Source of the DNA: Massilia agrisoli
GTDB lineage: Bacteria; Pseudomonadota; Gammaproteobacteria; Burkholderiales; Burkholderiaceae_D
Length of the DNA: 64,000 nt
Reading direction: 5' to 3'
Assembly: GCF_020831365.1 (NCBI RefSeq)
Contig: NZ_JAJHPV010000014.1
Location: 391,630 to 455,629, forward strand
In this document: positions 17,237-24,762 of the stretch, in pieces
How positions within the stretch are numbered: the stretch's first letter is position 1
Layout of the letters: the number at the start of each line of letters is the position of its first letter
Position numbers and translations under genes: made by a program
The notes under the pieces: model-generated
The model's database searches: none
Seen by the model: the letters and a program-made list of their open reading frames with translations, nothing else
What the model was told of the DNA's origin: nothing

Positions 17237-18523
17237 ATGACACCGACATCATCCCTGGCCGTTTTCGGCCTGTCGCTCGCGCTGGCTGCAAGCTCGGCGT
17301 GGGCGCAGGCGCCTGCAACCGTTGCCCCGCCTGCGGCCGATCCGGTCGCCGCACTGGTGGGCCAGCTCGACCTGGAAAAATACAAGGCCACGATCAAGGG
17401 CCTGACCCGGTTCGGCGACCGCCGCCAGGGGACCGAGCGCAACCGCAAGGCGCTGGACTGGATCGAGGCGCAGCTCAATGCGTACGGCTGCAAGACCGAA
17501 CGCCTGCAATACGACTACACCGAACCGGCGCCGCGGCCGGCAGGCACGCCGGCGCCGCCGCGTCCGGTGCCAAAAACGGGCGGCGGCCGTGGCGGTCCTC
17601 CGGGCCAGGGCGGCAGCACGCTGTTCGGCAATCGCGCTCCGATCGGTGTGAACAACGATCCGATGCTGCAGGCCGACGCACGCCTGCGCGCGCTCAATGC
17701 CGAGCAGACGCCTGTAGGCACATCGCGGCGCGAGAACATCTACTGCACCAAGGTCGGCACCACCCATCCGCACGAAATGTATATCGTCAGCGCCCACATG
17801 GATGGCATCGGCTTTGGTGAAGCGGCGAATGATGATGGGTCGGGCACGGCGCTGGTGATGGAGCTGGCGCGCATCCTCAACGCCCCGGGCGTGCAGACGG
17901 CGCGCTCGATTCGCTTTGCAATCTGGAATAACGAGGAAACGGGCCTGAACGGCGCGCGCGCTTATGTCGAGCAGCGCAAAGGCTTGCAGGGGATCGAATC
18001 GCCGAAAGGGTCGGGCAAGTTTCCCGAGCCGACCTGGTTGGGCGTGATCCAGCATGACATGATGCTGTGGGATCACGGCATGCCGATCCCCAAGCTCGAC
18101 GCCAAAGGCAAGGCGGTGCTGGACGACAAGGGCCAGCCGATTTACGTGTCGCCCAAGGAGCAGCGTGCCGAAGCGGACGTCAACATCGAATTCCAGTCGG
18201 CGTCGAAACAGGCCGAGGCGTCCTCGAAACTGGCATGGGTACTGCACGCGGCCAACGGCAAGTACGCCAGCGCGTATCCGGCCATGGTGGGGCCGCACAT
18301 GACCAATACCGATTCGGTGCCGTTCATGGACCTGGTACCGGCGGTCTCGCTGCGCGAGAACGAACGCGGCATGCACATCGGCGCGGGATGGAATCCCAAC
18401 TGGCACCAGCCGAGCGACGTCTTCAGCACATACTCGGACAAGGACTTCATGCTGGGCCTGAATGCCGCCCAAACCACGCTGGCCGGTGTGGCGCAACTGA
18501 GCGGCGCGACGGTCACTCCGTAA
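17237..18523 (+). CDS. Exported M28 family zinc metallopeptidase
   Basis: A 428-residue aminopeptidase-type enzyme. A signal peptide (FGLSLALAASSAWAQ) precedes an N-terminal helical part and the M28 catalytic domain. The co-catalytic zinc ligands are visible as H in VSAHMDG, D in NDDGSGTAL, the E-E pair in NNEETGLNG, D in IQHDMM, and H in NWHQPSD. A Pro/Gly-rich insert (residues ~94-130, with RPAGTPAPPRPVPKTGGG) separates the N-terminal part from the catalytic core, and a lysine-rich insert (PKLDAKGKAVLDDKG) lies later. It should release amino acids from peptides in the periplasm or outside the cell. Confidence 0.88.
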   Translation: MTPTSSLAVFGLSLALAASSAWAQAPATVAPPAADPVAALVGQLDLEKYKATIKGLTRFGDRRQGTERNRKALDWIEAQLNAYGCKTERLQYDYTEPAPRPAGTPAPPRPVPKTGGGRGGPPGQGGSTLFGNRAPIGVNNDPMLQADARLRALNAEQTPVGTSRRENIYCTKVGTTHPHEMYIVSAHMDGIGFGEAANDDGSGTALVMELARILNAPGVQTARSIRFAIWNNEETGLNGARAYVEQRKGLQGIESPKGSGKFPEPTWLGVIQHDMMLWDHGMPIPKLDAKGKAVLDDKGQPIYVSPKEQRAEADVNIEFQSASKQAEASSKLAWVLHAANGKYASAYPAMVGPHMTNTDSVPFMDLVPAVSLRENERGMHIGAGWNPNWHQPSDVFSTYSDKDFMLGLNAAQTTLAGVAQLSGATVTP

Positions 18524-18541
18524 GGTCCTTGCAGAATCGGC

Positions 18542-18569
18542 CGATGCCGCGCGGAAAGAGGCGGCATCG
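18542..18569 (+). repeat. Nine-bp hairpin after the M28 peptidase gene
   Basis: CGATGCCGC (18542-18550) pairs exactly with GCGGCATCG (18561-18569) across a ten-base purine-rich loop. No T-run follows, so this is a transcript-end hairpin, not a proven terminator. It directly abuts the tandem repeat. Confidence 0.5.
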
Positions 18570-18570
18570 C

Positions 18571-18668
18571 CTGAAATGTTCCAAAAAACGTGTGGTCTGA
18601 CCCCGATTTGGGCAATATCGTCTGAAATGTTCCAGAAAACGTGTGGTCTGACCCCGATTTGGGCAATA
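18571..18668. repeat. Two tandem copies of a 47-bp intergenic repeat (51-bp period)
   Basis: Copies at 18571-18617 and 18622-18668 both run from CTGAAATGTTCCA to GATTTGGGCAATA and contain the core GTGTGGTCTGACCCC; they differ by one base (A or G after TTCCA). The second copy ends two bases from the stop codon of the XRE-cupin gene. The element is non-coding and looks like a dispersed extragenic repeat. Confidence 0.8.
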
Positions 18669-18669
18669 G

Positions 18670-19245
18670 TTAGCGGTGGACTACGACCAGCAGGGCCTTG
18701 GCTTCGGATTTGCCGGTGTTGCGGATAACGTGGTCCTGGTCCGCTGGATAGCGGGCCGTGCCGCCGAGCTTGAGCTTGCGCTTGCTGGCGCCGACTTCTA
18801 CTTCCACCGAGCCGTGCGTCACCGTCAGGTGCTCGCTGGTGCCGGGATCATGCGCCTGCGAGGCCAGCTCGCCACCGGGCGCCAGCGTCAGTTCGTACCA
18901 TTCATACTTGCCGGCCATTTCCATCGGGCCGAGGATGCGTAGGATGTAGCCGGCGTGCGCGCCGGGCAGGGTGGGCGTCTCGTGGGCGTCCAGCACCCGG
19001 ATCGTTTCGACCTCGCGCGTGTCCGAGGCCAATAAATCCCCAATTGGCACGCCCAAAGCGTTGGCCAGCCGCCACGTGATGGCAATGGTCGGATTCGCTT
19101 TTTCACGTTCAATCTGCGATAACATCGACTTCGATACGCCCGCGATACGCGACAGGTCCTCCAGCGTCAGGCCGCGCGCAAGGCGCAGCCGCTGCAGCGT
19201 GGCCCCGACTTCAGGTGGGGAATTGGTCGACAGGGGTGTGTTCAT
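18670..19245 (-). CDS. XRE family regulator with C-terminal cupin domain
   Basis: A 191-residue regulator. Residues ~12-70 form an XRE helix-turn-helix (LRLARGLTLEDLSRIAGVSKSMLSQIEREK), and residues ~110-190 form a small cupin barrel (YEWYELTLAPGGEL, SEHLTVTHGSVEVEVG, RYPADQDHVIRN) that would bind a small ligand. The start at 19245 is an ATG; an in-frame GTG lies six bases upstream. It diverges from the threonine-degradation operon kbl-tdh across a 210-base spacer with inverted repeats, so it most likely controls that operon in response to an amino acid or product. This is inferred from position. Confidence 0.87.
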   Translation of the reverse strand: MNTPLSTNSPPEVGATLQRLRLARGLTLEDLSRIAGVSKSMLSQIEREKANPTIAITWRLANALGVPIGDLLASDTREVETIRVLDAHETPTLPGAHAGYILRILGPMEMAGKYEWYELTLAPGGELASQAHDPGTSEHLTVTHGSVEVEVGASKRKLKLGGTARYPADQDHVIRNTGKSEAKALLVVVHR

Positions 19246-19276
19246 CAGCACGCTTATGTAATTTGCAAGTTGTTGG

Positions 19277-19320
19277 ATTACCCAAACTGTTGCTTGCCAA
19301 CTTCACTGGCCTTGGGTAAT
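19277..19320. promoter_or_regulatory. Inverted repeat, candidate operator of the XRE-cupin regulator
   Basis: ATTACCCAA (19277-19285) and TTGGGTAAT (19312-19320) are perfect inverted copies 35 bases apart start to start. The right half overlaps the -10 box of the kbl promoter and the left half lies just upstream of its -35 box. This arrangement would let a dimer pair block or loop the promoter. Confidence 0.5.
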
Positions 19321-19322
19321 AT
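19294..19322 (+). promoter_or_regulatory. Sigma70-type promoter of kbl-tdh
   Basis: TTGCCA (19294-19299) and TAATAT (19317-19322) are spaced by exactly 17 bases, a close match to the sigma70 consensus. Transcription would start near 19329, giving a ~125-base leader before kbl. Confidence 0.6.
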
Positions 19323-19454
19323 CCATTATATTGAATTCGAGTTCGACATATCGGATTAACGCGAGATGATCGAACAGGTACGAAATCTGGAACTACGGTA
19401 CAGCATTGTGCAACAGTCGGTCAAGCAACCGGCGCCACCACCACGAGGATAAAG

Positions 19455-20666
19455 ATGAGCGACCAAGCCAAAAACGCGTTTTTCAGCGGCCTGCAGCAGA
19501 ACCTGGACACGCTGCGCGAGCAGGGCCTGTATAAGCCTGAGCGTGTGATCGCATCGCGCCAGGGCGCCGAAGTGGTGGCCGAAGATGGCCGCAAGCTGAT
19601 TAATATGTGCGCCAATAATTACCTCGGCCTGTCGGGCGACCTGCAGACGCAGCAGGCGTCGATCGAGGCGACCGAGAAGTACGGCTACGGGCTGTCGTCG
19701 GTGCGCTTCATCTGCGGCACCCAGACCGTCCACAAGCAGCTTGAAAAAGCGCTGTCCGAGTTCCTCGGTACCGAAGACACCATCTTGTACGCGGCCGCCT
19801 TCGACGCCAACGGCGGCGTGTTCGAGCCGCTGTTCGACGAGAATGATGCGATCATCTCCGACGCGCTGAACCACGCGTCCATCATCGACGGCATCCGCCT
19901 GTGCAAAGCTGGCCGCTACCGCTACGCCCACAACGACATGGCCGACCTCGAAGCGCAACTGCAGGCAGCAACCGCCGCGGGCAAGCGCCACAAGATCATC
20001 GTGACCGATGGCGTGTTCTCGATGGACGGCACCATCGCCCAGTTGGACAAGATCTGCGACCTGGCCGACAAGTACGGCGCGCTGACCATGATCGACGAGT
20101 GCCACGCTTCGGGCTTCATGGGCAAGACCGGCCGCGGCACGCACGAGCACCACAACGTCATGGGCCGTATCGACATCATCACCGGCACCCTGGGCAAGGC
20201 ACTGGGCGGCGCGATGGGCGGCTTTACCTCGGCGCGCAAGGAAGTCGTCGACACGCTGCGCCAGAAGTCGCGTCCTTACCTGTTCTCGAATACCCTTGCG
20301 CCTTCGATCGCCGGCGCTTCGCTGTCGGTGCTGGAGCGCCTGTCGAAGTCGACCGAGCTGCGCGACCGCCTGCACGAGAACACCGCCTTCTTCCGCGCCG
20401 AGATCGAGCGCATCGGCTTCACCATCAAGCCGGGTACCCATCCGGTGGTGCCGGTGATGCTGTTCGAGGCGCCGGTGGCGCAGAAATTCGCCGCACGAAT
20501 GTATGAGCTGGGCGTGCTGCTGTCGGGCTTCTTCTATCCGGTAGTACCGATGGGCCAGGCGCGCGTGCGCGTCCAGCTGTCGGCGGCGCATACCCGCGAG
20601 CAGCTGGAAACGGTACTCAAGGCATTCGAACAGGCCGGGCGCGAGCTGGGCATTCTCAAGAACTAA
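19455..20666 (+). CDS. kbl: Glycine C-acetyltransferase (2-amino-3-ketobutyrate CoA ligase)
   Basis: A 403-residue PLP enzyme that splits 2-amino-3-ketobutyrate with CoA into glycine and acetyl-CoA, the second step of threonine degradation. It is an alpha-oxoamine synthase: CANNYLGLS near the N-terminus, TDGVFSMDGTIA, DECHASGFMGKTGRG with the PLP-binding Asp and His, and ITGTLGKALGG with the Schiff-base lysine (about K248). The length matches the E. coli enzyme (398). The ATG follows GAGGATAAAG. It is the first gene of an operon with tdh, 16 bases apart. Confidence 0.95.
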   Translation: MSDQAKNAFFSGLQQNLDTLREQGLYKPERVIASRQGAEVVAEDGRKLINMCANNYLGLSGDLQTQQASIEATEKYGYGLSSVRFICGTQTVHKQLEKALSEFLGTEDTILYAAAFDANGGVFEPLFDENDAIISDALNHASIIDGIRLCKAGRYRYAHNDMADLEAQLQAATAAGKRHKIIVTDGVFSMDGTIAQLDKICDLADKYGALTMIDECHASGFMGKTGRGTHEHHNVMGRIDIITGTLGKALGGAMGGFTSARKEVVDTLRQKSRPYLFSNTLAPSIAGASLSVLERLSKSTELRDRLHENTAFFRAEIERIGFTIKPGTHPVVPVMLFEAPVAQKFAARMYELGVLLSGFFYPVVPMGQARVRVQLSAAHTREQLETVLKAFEQAGRELGILKN

Positions 20667-20682
20667 GAACAACAGGATCATC

Positions 20683-21645
20683 ATGGAACGCATTCTCATC
20701 ATCGGCGCCAACGGCCAGATCGGCAGTGAACTGGTAGAGGCGCTGGCCCTGCAGCACGGCGCGCAGAACGTCATCGCATCGGACATCGGCGCTACCAATG
20801 TCTACAAGGCCGCGCGCTACACCCAGCTCGACGTGCTCGATAAAGCAGGCCTGGCGAAGTTTGTCGCCGACGAGGGGATCACCCAGGTGTACCAGCTGGC
20901 CGCGCTGCTGTCGGCCACTGGCGAACAGGCCCCGCTGAAGGCGTGGACCCTGAACATGGACGGCCTGCTCAACATCCTAGAGGTGGCGCGCGAGCGCGGC
21001 GCGGCGGGCAAGCCATTGCGGATCTTCTGGCCTTCGTCGATCGCGGCCTTCGGCCCGAACACGCCAGCGGTCAATACGCCGCAGTACACCGTGATGGACC
21101 CGACCACGATCTACGGCATCAGCAAGCTGGCCGGCGAGCGCCTGTGCGAGTACTACTTCACCAAGTACGGCGTCGATGTACGCAGCATCCGCTACCCTGG
21201 CATCATCAGCTTCAAGTCGCCACCGGGCGGCGGCACCACCGATTACGCGATCGCCATCTTCCACTCGGCGCTGCGCGGCGAGCGTTATGATTGCTTCCTC
21301 GGCCCTGAAACCACGCTGCCGATGATCTACATGCCCGATGCGATCCGCGCTACCATCGAGCTGATGGACGCGCCCGCGGAGAAGGTCCAGATCCGCTCGT
21401 CGTATAACGTGGCCGGCCTGTCGTTCAACCCGGCCGAGCTGGCCGCCGCGATCACGCGCTCGGTCCCTGAATTCAAGATCGCCTATGCGCCGGACAGCCG
21501 CCAGGCGATCGCCGATACCTGGCCAAAGAGCCTGGACGACAGCTGTGCAACGGCAGACTGGGGCTGGAAGGCCCGCATCGGCCTCGATCAGATGGTCACC
21601 GACATGCTCGAGAATATCGACGTCGGCCTGACCAAAGCCGCCTGA
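20683..21645 (+). CDS. L-threonine 3-dehydrogenase, short-chain epimerase-like type
   Basis: A 320-residue NAD-dependent enzyme of the extended SDR family. The N-terminal Rossmann loop is IIGANGQIGSELV, the catalytic tyrosine and lysine are in YGISKLAGE, and the Ser is in WPSSIAAFGP. The segments YPGIISFKSPPGGGTTDYA and MYMPDAI-like IYMPDAIRATIELM match the epimerase-type threonine dehydrogenases, not the zinc-dependent E. coli Tdh. It converts threonine to 2-amino-3-ketobutyrate, the substrate of the kbl product encoded directly upstream, so the assignment is strongly supported by context. Confidence 0.9.
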   Translation: MERILIIGANGQIGSELVEALALQHGAQNVIASDIGATNVYKAARYTQLDVLDKAGLAKFVADEGITQVYQLAALLSATGEQAPLKAWTLNMDGLLNILEVARERGAAGKPLRIFWPSSIAAFGPNTPAVNTPQYTVMDPTTIYGISKLAGERLCEYYFTKYGVDVRSIRYPGIISFKSPPGGGTTDYAIAIFHSALRGERYDCFLGPETTLPMIYMPDAIRATIELMDAPAEKVQIRSSYNVAGLSFNPAELAAAITRSVPEFKIAYAPDSRQAIADTWPKSLDDSCATADWGWKARIGLDQMVTDMLENIDVGLTKAA

Positions 21646-21686
21646 CCTGCAGCACCCAAAAAGATAAAACATAAAGAGACAAACCA

Positions 21687-23075
21687 ATGGACATGAGCGT
21701 ATTCGACCTGTTTAAAATCGGCATAGGGCCATCGAGTTCCCATACCGTGGGACCGATGGTGGCCGCGCGCCGCTTCCTGGTCGAATGCGGTTCGCTGGAC
21801 AATGCCGTTGGCGTCGAGGCGGCCCTGTATGGCTCGCTGGCCCTGACCGGGGTAGGGCACGCAACCGACAAGGCAGTCATCCTTGGCCTGATGGGCGAAA
21901 CGCCGCAGGACGTGGACCCGGACGCGGTCGAAGACCAGCTGGCCGAAGTGGAGCTCGATGGCAAACTGCGCTTGCTCGGCACGCATGAAGTGCCGTTCAA
22001 CCGCAGCACCGACCTGGTGTTCCACAAGCGTACCAGCCTGCCCGAACATCCAAACGGCATGCGCTTTACGCTCAAAATGGCCGATGGCAGCGTGATGGAG
22101 AAGGTGTTCTATTCGGTCGGCGGCGGTTTTATTCATGCCGCCGGTGAAGCGGAAGGACGTCCCGACGCCGCGCCATCGACCCCGGTTCCATTCCCGTTCG
22201 ATACGATGGAACAGTTGCTGGCGCAGGGTAAAACCTCCGGCCTGTCGATTCCGCAGATGCTGCGCGCGAACGAGCGCGTGCGCATGACCGAAGATGAACT
22301 TAACGCCGGCATCGACAAGATCTGGCACGTGATGCGCGACTGTATCGCCCACGGTCTCGTCACCGGCGGCCAGCTGCCTGGCGGCCTGAATGTGAAGCGC
22401 CGCGCTGCGACCTTGTGGAAGCAGTCCGAGGACAAGGGCGGCGACCGCACCAACGACCTGCCGCATGATGCGCTGCACTGCGTCAGCTTGTACGCGATGG
22501 CGGTGAATGAGGAAAACGCGGCTGGCGGCCGAGTAGTCACCGCGCCTACCAACGGCGCGGCGGGCATCATCCCGGCCGTACTGCGTTACTACGCGGAGGA
22601 CTGCCGCCCGAGCGACCCGGTCAAGGGCGTACGCGACTTCATGCTGACGTCGGCCGCAATCGGCATGCTGTGCAAGAAAAACGCATCGATCTCCGGCGCC
22701 GAAGTGGGCTGCCAGGGCGAAGTGGGCGTCGCGTGCGCGATGGCTGCGGCCGGACTGGTCGCCGCACTGGGCGGGACCAACGAGCAGATCGAGAACGCTG
22801 CCGAAATCGGCATCGAACACCACCTCGGCATGACCTGCGACCCGATCGGCGGACTGGTTCAGATCCCGTGCATCGAGCGAAACGGCATGGGAGCCATCAA
22901 GGCCATCACGGCAGCGTCGCTCGCATTGAAGGGTGACGGCACCCACTTCGTGAGCCTCGACTCGGTGATCGAAACGATGCGCCAGACCGGCGCGGACATG
23001 CAGGACAAGTACAAGGAAACCTCGCTGGGCGGGCTGGCCATCCACGTTGTGACCGTCAACCACCCGGCCTGCTGA
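21687..23075 (+). CDS. sdaA: L-serine ammonia-lyase (iron-sulfur type)
   Basis: A 462-residue L-serine dehydratase that makes pyruvate and ammonia. It opens with SVFDLFKIGIGPSSSHTVGPM, the hallmark of the single-chain iron-sulfur enzyme, and contains SGAEVGCQGEVGVACAMAAAG and TCDPIGGLVQIPCIERN with the cysteines that hold the 4Fe-4S cluster. It starts 41 bases after tdh and may belong to the same operon: glycine from the Tdh-Kbl route can be turned to serine and then pyruvate. A REP-like inverted element follows. Confidence 0.94.
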   Translation: MDMSVFDLFKIGIGPSSSHTVGPMVAARRFLVECGSLDNAVGVEAALYGSLALTGVGHATDKAVILGLMGETPQDVDPDAVEDQLAEVELDGKLRLLGTHEVPFNRSTDLVFHKRTSLPEHPNGMRFTLKMADGSVMEKVFYSVGGGFIHAAGEAEGRPDAAPSTPVPFPFDTMEQLLAQGKTSGLSIPQMLRANERVRMTEDELNAGIDKIWHVMRDCIAHGLVTGGQLPGGLNVKRRAATLWKQSEDKGGDRTNDLPHDALHCVSLYAMAVNEENAAGGRVVTAPTNGAAGIIPAVLRYYAEDCRPSDPVKGVRDFMLTSAAIGMLCKKNASISGAEVGCQGEVGVACAMAAAGLVAALGGTNEQIENAAEIGIEHHLGMTCDPIGGLVQIPCIERNGMGAIKAITAASLALKGDGTHFVSLDSVIETMRQTGADMQDKYKETSLGGLAIHVVTVNHPAC

Positions 23076-23078
23076 CAG

Positions 23079-23159
23079 GTCGTTCCCGCGTAAGCGGGAA
23101 CCCATACTGAGCCAGTCGATCCATGCTTTGTATGGGTTCCCGCATCCGCGGGAATGACC
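23079..23159. repeat. Composite long inverted repeat (paired REP-like hairpins)
   Basis: The 81-bp element has two short palindromes, TTCCCGCGTAAGCGGGAA (23083-23100) and TTCCCGCATCCGCGGGAA (23137-23154). The outer arms also pair with each other: GGTCGTTCCCGCG matches CGCGGGAATGACC, and GGGAACCCATAC (23096-23107) matches GTATGGGTTCCC (23130-23141) exactly. It can thus form either two small hairpins or one long stem with a 22-base loop. This is the type of short extragenic palindrome found in many copies in betaproteobacterial genomes. It may end or protect the sdaA transcript. Confidence 0.8.
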
Positions 23160-23284
23160 AGGCAAAGTGTGGTGGCAAGCGAAAAAATGACGCACTGCGG
23201 TAAGGCACGATTGTCCGGGCTATAATAAACAATCAATTTCATTGCTTTGTTTTCCAGCGTTAGCCCAAACGGACGTCCCCACCT

Positions 23285-24760
23285 ATGCATTACGTGTCTA
23301 CCCGCGCTGCGTCAGCGGCCGAATCGCAAGCCCCGCAGCAGTTCTCAGACATCCTGTTGGGCGGCCTCGCCCCGGATGGTGGCCTGTATCTCCCTTCCGA
23401 ATACCCGCAGGTGACCGGCAGCGAGCTCGATGCCTGGCGCAAGCTGCCGTATGCGGACCTGGCCTTTGAAATCCTCCGGAAGTTCGCGACCGACATTCCG
23501 GACGCCGACCTGAAGGCGCTGACCGCCAGAACCTACACCGCTGCTGTCTACCGCAACGCCCGCGAAGGCGAGGCGGCCAGCGACATCACGCCACTGCGCG
23601 TGCTTGAGCAGGATGGCGACAAGACCCTGATCCTGCAGGCCCTGTCGAACGGGCCGACCTTGGCCTTCAAGGACATGGCTATGCAGCTGCTCGGTAACCT
23701 GTTCGAGTACACGCTGGCCAAAAATAACGCGGAGCTGAACATCTTCGGCGCCACCTCCGGCGACACCGGCAGCGCTGCGGAATACGCCATGCGCGGCAAG
23801 AAGGGCATCCGCGTCTTCATGCTGTCGCCGCACAAGAAAATGAGCGCCTTCCAGACCGCGCAGATGTTCAGCCTCCAGGACCCGAACATCTTTAACATCG
23901 CCGTCGAAGGCGTGTTCGACGACTGCCAGGACATGGTCAAGGCAGTCTCCAACGACCTCGATTTCAAGGCGCGCCAGAAAATCGGCACCGTCAATTCGAT
24001 CAACTGGGCGCGCGTCGTCGCGCAGGTTGTGTACTACTTCCGCGGCTACCTCGCAGCCACCACCAGCAACGACCAGAAGGTGTCGTTCACCGTCCCGTCG
24101 GGGAATTTCGGGAACATCTGCGCCGGCCACATCGCGCGCATGATGGGACTGCCGATCGACAAGCTGGTCGTGGCCACCAACGAAAACAACGTGCTCGACG
24201 AATTCTTCCGCACTGGCGTCTACCGCGTGCGCAAGGCCTCCGAGACCTATCACACCAGCAGCCCGTCGATGGACATCTCCAAAGCGTCGAACTTCGAACG
24301 CTTTGTCTATGACCTCGTCGGCCGCGACGCCAACCGGGTGCGCGCGCTGTTCCAGAAAGTGGAAACCGACGGCGGCTTCGACCTGTCGGGCAAGCCTGGC
24401 AGCGACGGCGACGAGTTCCGCCTCGTGGCCAATTACGGTTTCGTGTCGGGTTGCTCCAATCATGCCAACCGCCTGGACACGATTCGCGAAGTGCTCGACG
24501 ACTATGGCATCACCATCGATACCCATACGGCGGACGGCATCAAGGTCGCGCGCGAGCACATCGCGCCTGGCGTGCCGATGATCGTGCTGGAGACCGCGCT
24601 GGCGGCCAAGTTCAACGAGACCATCCTGGAAGCTGTTGGCATGGACGTCGAACGCCCAGCCGGTTTCGAGGACATCGAATCGCTGCCGCAAAAGTTCATC
24701 GTCATGCCGCCAGATGTAGCGAAGATGAAAGGCTACATCGCGGAGCACACGGGGCTGTGA
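23285..24760 (+). CDS. thrC: Threonine synthase
   Basis: A 491-residue PLP enzyme that converts O-phosphohomoserine to threonine. NGPTLAFKDMAMQ carries the PLP lysine (K129), and FGATSGDTGSAAEYAMRGKKG is the phosphate-binding loop. The N-terminal YVSTRA and LLGGLAPDGGLYLP are typical of the long form of ThrC. The homoserine dehydrogenase gene that often precedes thrC is not in the window; instead threonine-degrading genes lie upstream. The moeA start is only two bases after its stop codon, so thrC and moeA are co-transcribed. Confidence 0.95.
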   Translation: MHYVSTRAASAAESQAPQQFSDILLGGLAPDGGLYLPSEYPQVTGSELDAWRKLPYADLAFEILRKFATDIPDADLKALTARTYTAAVYRNAREGEAASDITPLRVLEQDGDKTLILQALSNGPTLAFKDMAMQLLGNLFEYTLAKNNAELNIFGATSGDTGSAAEYAMRGKKGIRVFMLSPHKKMSAFQTAQMFSLQDPNIFNIAVEGVFDDCQDMVKAVSNDLDFKARQKIGTVNSINWARVVAQVVYYFRGYLAATTSNDQKVSFTVPSGNFGNICAGHIARMMGLPIDKLVVATNENNVLDEFFRTGVYRVRKASETYHTSSPSMDISKASNFERFVYDLVGRDANRVRALFQKVETDGGFDLSGKPGSDGDEFRLVANYGFVSGCSNHANRLDTIREVLDDYGITIDTHTADGIKVAREHIAPGVPMIVLETALAAKFNETILEAVGMDVERPAGFEDIESLPQKFIVMPPDVAKMKGYIAEHTGL

Positions 24761-24762
24761 CC

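Noticed and set aside
23160..23284. Possible riboswitch or attenuator leader before thrC
   Set aside because: No leader peptide with Thr/Ile codons, no anti-terminator pair and no known riboswitch core were seen.
24451..24762. N-terminal extension of moeA into thrC
   Set aside because: The stretch is the out-of-frame shadow of thrC. MoeA homologues start close to 24763.
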